Positions 58,522 to 64,000 of a stretch of DNA of 64,000 bases are shown here, one piece after another (positions within the stretch are counted from its first letter, which is position 1; every line of letters starts with the position of its first letter). A model generated the notes under the pieces. That model worked only from the letters and a program-made list of their open reading frames with translations, was not told where the DNA came from and ran no database searches. This DNA comes from Plasmopara viticola. Its lineage: Eukaryota > Oomycota > Peronosporomycetes > Peronosporales > Peronosporaceae. The translations under genes were made by a program, and so were the position numbers. The stretch covers positions 248,001 through 312,000 of the forward strand of contig MBPM02000082.1 of the NCBI GenBank assembly GCA_001695595.3, read 5' to 3'.

Positions 58522-59679
58522 TTAAAAAGATACTCCAGGGGGTGCCCCAGAAATAGTGCCTTTCGATGAAGCGCTGACAGATATGCCCGAAAATGTCCAG
58601 TCAGACACAGCTTTCGGATTAGCCACAATGTCGTACAATTCCGTAGCAGTACCCGTGAGGCCTGAAATCGTGACATCCGCGATGGTCACAAGACTAGAAG
58701 GTGAGCCTGAGTAGCGGCCACTGGCCTTGCTGTAGTCCGAATGTATGACGATGGCGTTCCTTACGTTCAAGACCTTGTTGTCAATGTATTTTACGCTCGA
58801 GATCATACCCTTGAGTCCAATGATAGCCTTGATACGAAGGCCGTTTTCACTGCTCTCAATCGTGTTGTCTTGAGCCGTAAGACCTGCGACTGTAGTCGAC
58901 TGGTCTACGACGTTGCCACCAATTGAGCCGATCGAGATACCGTGACCGTAGCAGCAGTAGTTGTTGCTGAAAATAGTATTCGTGCTGGATTGCATGGCCA
59001 AACAGTCGTCCTGATTGTAGATCTTACAATTCGTGATCGTAACATGGTCATTCTTCGTCAGGCCGAAGCCGTCCGTATTTTTCGCCAACCCGTTGCCAGC
59101 CCTCGAGTCGATAGTGATGCCATCAATTGTCGTGTATTTGCATGTCACGATGCTAAATGTATGGTATGGCATGTTCAGAATAGTAAAGTCGGAAAGGATG
59201 GAGTTTACTGCACTTTGCAGCTTAAAAAAGACAGGACGGGTTATAGCTGGGCCCTGCTTCCAATACCAAGCCCCTTGACCGTCAAGAACACCTGATCCCT
59301 TGACTGTTAAGTCGGTTCCTCCGACACTCACAAGAGGACCCTCCCAGCTTTGGGTGCAGAACGTCGTAGTGCCAATAAATGTAATGACAGCACCTTGCTT
59401 GGCTGCGCTAAGGTCCAAGGTGACTCCAGATGGCACAGTCAGCGAATCGATTGTAATCGTACTGCACGACGAGATGTCGGTCCCTTCCTTGTATGTGCCC
59501 ATAAGATTACAGGCATTGCCTGACGACCCTAACAATCGTTTTGCCAGTATCGGATCTAGCGATTGCTGGTCGATAGGCTGTGTATTGTTAATCTCATCGA
59601 CTGGGTGCAGCAAAAGGGACCCCTCAATCGTGTTCGATAGCAATGTGAAGACGTAGAATGCACTTGAAAAGAGCTTCAT
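58522..59679 (-). CDS. Secreted polygalacturonase, GH28 (copy 3)
   Basis: The product has 385 residues and is secreted (MKLFSSAFYVFTLLSNTIEG signal). The start at 59679 replaces the longer in-frame ATG at 59796, since a core-promoter-like AATCATTATCCATTCGGC lies at 59723-59740. The sequence between signal and beta-helix differs from copies 1 and 2 (NNTQPIDQQSLDPILAKR). Motifs are NTDGFGL, NQDDCLAMQSS, GHGISIGSIGG and LRIKA, so the canonical GHG is kept here. It is clearly paralogous but well diverged, which shows that copies 1 and 2 are the recent pair. Predicted role is pectin degradation in the plant apoplast. Confidence 0.93.
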   Translation of the reverse strand: MKLFSSAFYVFTLLSNTIEGSLLLHPVDEINNTQPIDQQSLDPILAKRLLGSSGNACNLMGTYKEGTDISSCSTITIDSLTVPSGVTLDLSAAKQGAVITFIGTTTFCTQSWEGPLVSVGGTDLTVKGSGVLDGQGAWYWKQGPAITRPVFFKLQSAVNSILSDFTILNMPYHTFSIVTCKYTTIDGITIDSRAGNGLAKNTDGFGLTKNDHVTITNCKIYNQDDCLAMQSSTNTIFSNNYCCYGHGISIGSIGGNVVDQSTTVAGLTAQDNTIESSENGLRIKAIIGLKGMISSVKYIDNKVLNVRNAIVIHSDYSKASGRYSGSPSSLVTIADVTISGLTGTATELYDIVANPKAVSDWTFSGISVSASSKGTISGAPPGVSF

Positions 59680-59722
59680 GGTTAGATTAGCAGTCCGAGG
59701 TGGGAGGTCTTGCACTATATTT

Positions 59723-59740
59723 GCCGAATGGATAATGATT
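59723..59740 (-). promoter_or_regulatory. Oomycete core promoter (Inr-like), PG copy 3
   Basis: AATCATTATCCATTCGGC on the minus strand. The Inr half matches the sites of copies 1 and 2; the FPR half has drifted. Confidence 0.5.
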
Positions 59741-59967
59741 TGGCCAAACAACGTCTTGGTTTTTCGAAAACTATGGCAGAGCATGCATGTCCACATTGCA
59801 CATCAAATGCTGACGAATACGCACAACCGGTCACAATGTTCGATTAGACCTAACACGGTTCAACAATTGCTGGGTCCGATGGTGTGGGGAATTCAGAACC
59901 ACAACAGCCTTCAAGCTCTATCGCTTAGAGTATAGTGTTAGCACCCAAGGCTTGCACCAATGCTCTG

Positions 59968-59987
59968 GTTATGTCACTATGGCGTAC
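59968..59987 (-). promoter_or_regulatory. Shared polygalacturonase upstream element
   Basis: GTACGCCATAGTGACATAAC on the minus strand, one base different from copy 2, 289 bp upstream of the start codon. Confidence 0.55.
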
Positions 59988-60009
59988 ACGCGCACACAAG
60001 CGAAATTGT

Positions 60010-60739
60010 GCAAGCGACTAAGCACGTACATGCCAGCGGGTTTTTGAGAATCAAGCGCCACTCAGCAGACACTCATTGCAATTGTACCCTTGATTGCAGC
60101 ATGCAATAGAGCCTACGAAGTACCAAAGAGAGTGAATGCCTTAATAGATGTATTAGCTATAGTGTCCGAAAACCACAGTCTTTCGAAAAATTAGGTAGCA
60201 ACGCATCTACAACATGCGCAGTTATGCTCGGTATTCGTGCGAAATTGACGCATAGTCCTAAATTTATCTATCAGGTACAAAATAGCCAAGCAGGCAGCCA
60301 TTGAAACAAAGGTGTACCAGAATACGTCAACTCCTTGTCGCGACGTCTACTGAAAGCGCAAAATCAAAACGCTGATGACGACCCTTCCCCACGCAACGCT
60401 TAAGATTTCAGCCCAATATGCTCGATTGCAGCGTCACGAGACTGTATGTTGTCGATATTTTGCAATCGACTACGACTTGCGTTCAATATTTGTACAGAGT
60501 CGAGCCACCAAAGCAAAAAATTGTCAAGGTGATTCCCAAACACGTTCAAGACACGTAAGAAATGCAATGTCCGCGTATAGCCCATTTTAAAAGAACTGTC
60601 CCTACAAGAAAGTAAAGCTGTCACCTTGTCATGCGCCTACTACACGCACGCATAGTTCGACTTTTGGTGAGCACGCAATAATCTGTAGGCTCTATCAAAT
60701 GATCTGCTGACCTTCAATAAAGGGTGCATCAATCACGTG
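60010..60739. other. Intergenic region, no gene seen
   Basis: Only short open frames of up to 74 codons, without motifs. Confidence 0.45.
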
Positions 60740-60970
60740 CTGGCATGTATATGTCACTAGACATATACATGCGACCAGCGACTAGACATTGTCTAGTCGC
60801 TTGCACACTTTCGCATTTGTGCGCATGACTAGACATTTCGCATTCGTGCGCATGTACGCCATAATGACATAACCTGAGCATTGGTGCAATTGAGTTTTAA
60901 CGATGAAACTTGTATGCAGTTGTGATCCACACCAACGGACCCGGCAAAAGTTGAAATTTTTTACCGCTAA
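60740..60970 (+). repeat. Orphan polygalacturonase upstream region with palindromes
   Basis: GTACGCCATAATGACATAAC at 60854-60873 is exactly the element of copy 2, and CGGACCCGGCAAAAGTTGAA near 60934 matches the CGGCAAAAGTTGAA of the live genes' upstream DNA. No polygalacturonase body follows. Two perfect inverted repeats precede the element, at 60743-60772 and 60778-60800. This is most easily read as a duplicated copy whose gene was deleted. Confidence 0.7.
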
Positions 60971-61204
60971 ACTCCGGCTTTGTCACGATATCAGATCTCA
61001 CGGGTTTTGCCACGAAATCGAACGCGAAATTTGTTTCCGGCTAACAAGATGTGGGCCACCCTCACATCTTGTTTCCGACAACGCCCTATGTCTCTTCTCC
61101 AATAAGTGTATACAAAGAAGCACAAAATTGCCTTTAATTTTTATAAATTGTAACAATTATGATTGCATCGCTTCAGATATTTAAAGAAGTCTAGATAAGC
61201 CAAT

Positions 61205-61272
61205 TTAAGATCTGAGTGCCGCAGCGCGCGCCACACGTTCGATCAGCTTAAGTCGACGTTCTGGCAGCTCGC
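61205..61272 (-). pseudogene. Nudix last-exon relic
   Basis: On the minus strand LPERRLKLIERVARAAA precedes a stop, closely resembling LLEGRPELVEMVARAAAG at the end of the Nudix gene (exon 3, 30889-30957). The DNA shares TGCCGCAGCGCGCGCCAC. It lies just beyond an orphan polygalacturonase promoter, mirroring the polygalacturonase relic next to the real Nudix gene. I see no Nudix box upstream in 61277-61700. Confidence 0.6.
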
Positions 61273-61689
61273 ACGATTAATATTTACGGTAACATTGATG
61301 TTGGTAACAGCCTATGCTCAACCATTTTGTACACAAAAATAACTTTACTTGTTTGCTTTCATGATTGTCCTTGGCCCGATCTCTATAAATCTGACTTGCT
61401 CTAATTAATGTGGAGTCCGGCAAAGCCACAATAGCATCCAAAGACTTGCACATAATTGCGTCAGTAGTAACACCCATTTGGCGACGAACTACACAATTAT
61501 GCTCTGTCATAAGCGTTTATGTCTGATGACACAAATCGGAGACTGACTGAATTGATCGTTGATAGCAGAAGTCTGTTGAAACCCTGGTCTACCTGACTTG
61601 TCATATGTTTGAATGGAAATAGAATTATCGACTAAACAATAGCTCGATCGCATTACTTCAACAGGATCTTGTGGCTACGAGCAACCTTC

Positions 61690-62240
61690 GAGACCGTTTG
61701 AGACATGACGTTCGCTTTGCAAACCCGCTTGGCAACGCCTGACACCATGTGTTGTCATCCACATCGAAGGTGCGTACCGTGTCACCAAGTACTTGATGAA
61801 GGTGCTCGGAATCAGAGCTGGTCTGAAATTTCTTTACAATTTACGGCTTGGCTTGACGCCATTATTTTCAAGCACTTCCTGCATTTTAACTTTGTGGACG
61901 CCATGCCCTGATCAAAGATGCAAACTTGCGTACGAGGATGACGACAGAACTACTCGTTGTGTAAGTCATGTGCCACCGTCTTGGCTTCCTTGAAAGTCAG
62001 CGGAGCAATTGCAAAAAGCCCCTCGCAGGGTCAAACATGATGTACTTCTTGCCAGTAGGTGTGTGCATGTGGGGCCCAACTAAATTAACGCATACAACCT
62101 TCTACGGCTCAAAAACGAGATCTGCTGAAGGCATTTAACCATCATTTTTCATGTCTCTTTTGCATCTTTGGCAAACATCACAGCGGCTTATTAGATCGTC
62201 CACCTGGCACCTGTTGTTGATCCATGTGAGGTGGTGCGAT
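61690..62240 (-). mobile_element. Ty3/gypsy integrase relic
   Basis: Minus-strand frames carry an integrase zinc-finger end, CDVCQRCKRD preceded by TWINN, then VNLVGPHMHTPTGKKYIMF with Asn where the first catalytic Asp is expected, FKEAKTVAHDLHNE, and CRHPRTQVCIFDQG with the second catalytic Asp. This order and wording are those of Ty3/gypsy integrases. Several frame changes and stops separate the pieces, so it is inactive. Confidence 0.7.
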
Positions 62241-63340
62241 TCTTACCAGGCTGTACTTCAGGTTTCACCTTAGATTTATAGGCTATGTACTAAAAGTGCT
62301 TTCGCTAAAAATTCAAATAGTTTCAGCTATCAGCGGATCTTGTGCTGCTGGTCCTTGTCGAGAAGCACCCGTCGAGATCATGCGCTGAGGATCTTGACCA
62401 ATTTTGACAACGCTGATTACACTCCTCCCGCAACCTTCAGCACATAGCGCTCGGCGTGAAGTTTAACATGCGCTCGTAAAACAACCATAAGGCCACCTCG
62501 ACCGATAGTGCGGCGTCCAAGATAAAATGTTGTCTTCAGAGCCAAGATCCTATCGCGGCCGACTTAGTCGTGAGCTGTGGAAACTAAATTTACATTGCCT
62601 ACTATCAGCACTTTGAAATATGTCACCTCTCGTCTTTCGCATCGTAATGCAATCAGTTAGAATCTTGTGCGAGCACATCAAGCGTAAATGTGCGAGAGCA
62701 AATGTGACTTGCTGTTGCTCAGGTAATTACATCGAGTAGCGCAGTAGATACAGGATTCTCGGTGACTAATTGTTTTGGTGAGTAAGCAGGATCAGCAAGA
62801 AGTGAAGTTGCGTGTGTCGTGGCCGGTGTTTATGCTGTTGTGGTAGATGTTGGCTAAAATTTTGGTTTCTATATCTCGAAATAGGTCTCTGTGGCCTCTA
62901 CGTCCTTATATCTCACCGTCGTGTTCTTGGCGCTGTACTCGCTAATGTTGTGGCTATGGGATTTGTGATTGTCGCATCAGTTCTGCTTCTGAAAGCGAAG
63001 ATCGTTAAGAAAAATATATGATTGTCATACGACGGAGAGCCTCGTCAAAATGCTTGAAATCTTCGAGACCTATGATAGACGTATTGACCGTCACGAAAGT
63101 AGCCAAGACAGCTTTCGTAGAAAGCTAGGGAGAGCTCTGATATAACTGACTAACCCTTAAGATGCCGATTATACCGAAACCGCTTGCACTTTGTCGGCCA
63201 CTCTTGCCATGCTGTAATCAAAATGAAGAATCTTCAGTGCTACGCAATCGCTTGGGTCTTATGTGCTGGTGCATACCCTTTGCTCGACGGACGTCACCCG
63301 TCGGTGGGCTTAAGGGTAGCCTTGAGCAGAAAAGGGGAAA
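62241..63340. other. Probable retroelement remains, no gene called
   Basis: Short frames only. A purine run, AGAAAAGGGGAAA, at 63328-63340 directly before TG at 63341 looks like a polypurine tract at an LTR boundary, but it is oriented opposite to the integrase relic, so the assignment is uncertain. Confidence 0.35.
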
Positions 63341-63344
63341 TGAC

Positions 63345-63543
63345 GTGGCGTGAGCGAACGAATTGAGCTCTATATGCTGTATGTCCGAAGTTGCAAATAG
63401 TACTTGACTTGATAGATTGTGTTAGCAGGTGTCTGCTGACGCCGTGGCGTGAGCGAACGAATTGAGCTCTATATGCTGTATGACTGAATTTGCAAATTAT
63501 AGTTGACTTGATTAATTGTTGTTAGCAGGTGTATGCTGACGCC
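63345..63543. repeat. Tandem direct repeat, 99 and 100 bp units
   Basis: Two adjacent units (63345-63443 and 63444-63543) share GTGGCGTGAGCGAACGAATT at their start and TAGCAGGTGT.TGCTGACGCC at their end, differing at roughly ten positions. A third start, GTGGCG, at 63544 marks the end of the array. It may lie within an LTR. Confidence 0.85.
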
Positions 63544-63727
63544 GTGGCGCTAGCAGCGCGATGGTTAAGTGAGACCTTGATTTCGATCTACGCAAATTTA
63601 GCGATGTCGACTTCGGTGGTCCGCCATCATTGGGCGAAGATAAATGCGGTCTGATCCCCAATGAAGTCGGTAAACGCCAAGAGAATACTTTTCAAGCGTG
63701 GAACGACACATACTAGCCGGCTAATCA

Positions 63728-63767
63728 GTAAGCTTGATGAAGCTTACTTGGGCTTGATGAAGCCCAA
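63728..63767. repeat. Two tandem hairpins with the same loop
   Basis: GTAAGCTT-GATG-AAGCTTAC (63728-63747) is directly followed by TTGGGCTT-GATG-AAGCCCAA (63748-63767). Both are perfect 8-bp stems with the same GATG loop, in a non-coding region. Confidence 0.8.
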
Positions 63768-63978
63768 GTAATTGTTTCTTGTACATTCTTGACTCTATTA
63801 ATACATTTTTTTGTGACAGATCATACGGATAGAATAAATTACTTTACAGTTGTTATTTATTTTTGCAAATAAGCTAGATAATGATTAGCGTCATTTTTTC
63901 TGCGGAAATGGCTCTTTATGACTGGAGCTGGCGCCAAAGCAACAAAACCGCACATAAGACGAGACTAACAATGAACCG

Positions 63979-64000
63979 TTTTCGGAAAAGGTTGGGGTGA
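63979..64000 (+). mobile_element. Head of a fourth short retroposon, cut by the window end
   Basis: TTTTCGGAAAAGGTTGGGG matches the first bases of the elements at 7048-7375 and 12429-12753, with the rest outside the window. Confidence 0.65.

Overview
The window reads as a nuclear segment from a plant-pathogenic oomycete (Peronosporales: Phytophthora or a downy mildew; species not determinable from sequence alone). The grounds are secreted effectors with an EER motif and tandem WY-type helical modules, a family of secreted GH28 polygalacturonases, core promoters resembling the oomycete Inr+FPR consensus (TCATTYYNCAWTTT), short GT-AG introns, and long intronless GC-rich housekeeping genes set among AT-rich, decayed, transposon-bearing DNA.

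Layout. 1-3.0 kb: a 977-bp Mutator-like element with ~110-bp terminal inverted repeats and a 9-bp target duplication, then a 296-bp LINE 3'-end insertion with a 12-bp target duplication. 3.0-11.8 kb: a tandem effector array on the minus strand with three open genes (4317-5696, 7529-8563, 9189-10163), two broken genes (3036-3876, 10900-11790) and one orphan promoter/start copy without a body (~6051-6740). A short retroposon sits inside the array (7048-7375) and another just beyond it (12429-12753), next to a MULE transposase relic (11978-12265). 12.8-21.6 kb: no supportable gene.

21.6-31.6 kb is a conserved GC-rich block: a small acidic protein with an RISF motif (21634-22020, +), a 1741-residue HECT ubiquitin ligase of TRIP12/UFD4/UPL3 type (22236-27461, -), an isocitrate dehydrogenase pseudogene (27566-28345, -), a seven-helix TMEM184/OST-alpha membrane protein (28646-30013, -) and a three-exon DIPP-like Nudix hydrolase (30889-31583, -).

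30.2-61.3 kb is the territory of one polygalacturonase family. Three genes are open: a divergent, nearly identical inverted pair (50938-52068 - and 54633-55763 +) and a more diverged third copy (58522-59679, -). There are at least two coding relics (30430-30700, 43200-43970) and one orphan promoter (60740-60970). The live genes share a 20-bp element about 290 bp upstream of the start codon. A piece of Nudix last exon beside the orphan promoter suggests that a PG+Nudix segment was once duplicated. 61.7-64.0 kb holds a Ty3/gypsy integrase relic, a 99/100-bp tandem duplication, paired hairpins and the head of a fourth short retroposon cut by the window edge.

Biologically, the two dynamic families, apoplastic pectin-degrading enzymes and host-directed effectors, expand and decay by local duplication in repeat-rich DNA, while the housekeeping block between them stays stable. 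I see no CRISPR array, rRNA gene or intact tRNA gene. The strongest unusual signals are the effector lineage that keeps EER but shows R-x-x-T where RXLR is expected, the inverted PG pair whose coding regions look homogenised relative to their flanks, the head-swapped retroposons with uniform 12-bp duplications, and the cysteine-rich insertion inside the HECT domain.
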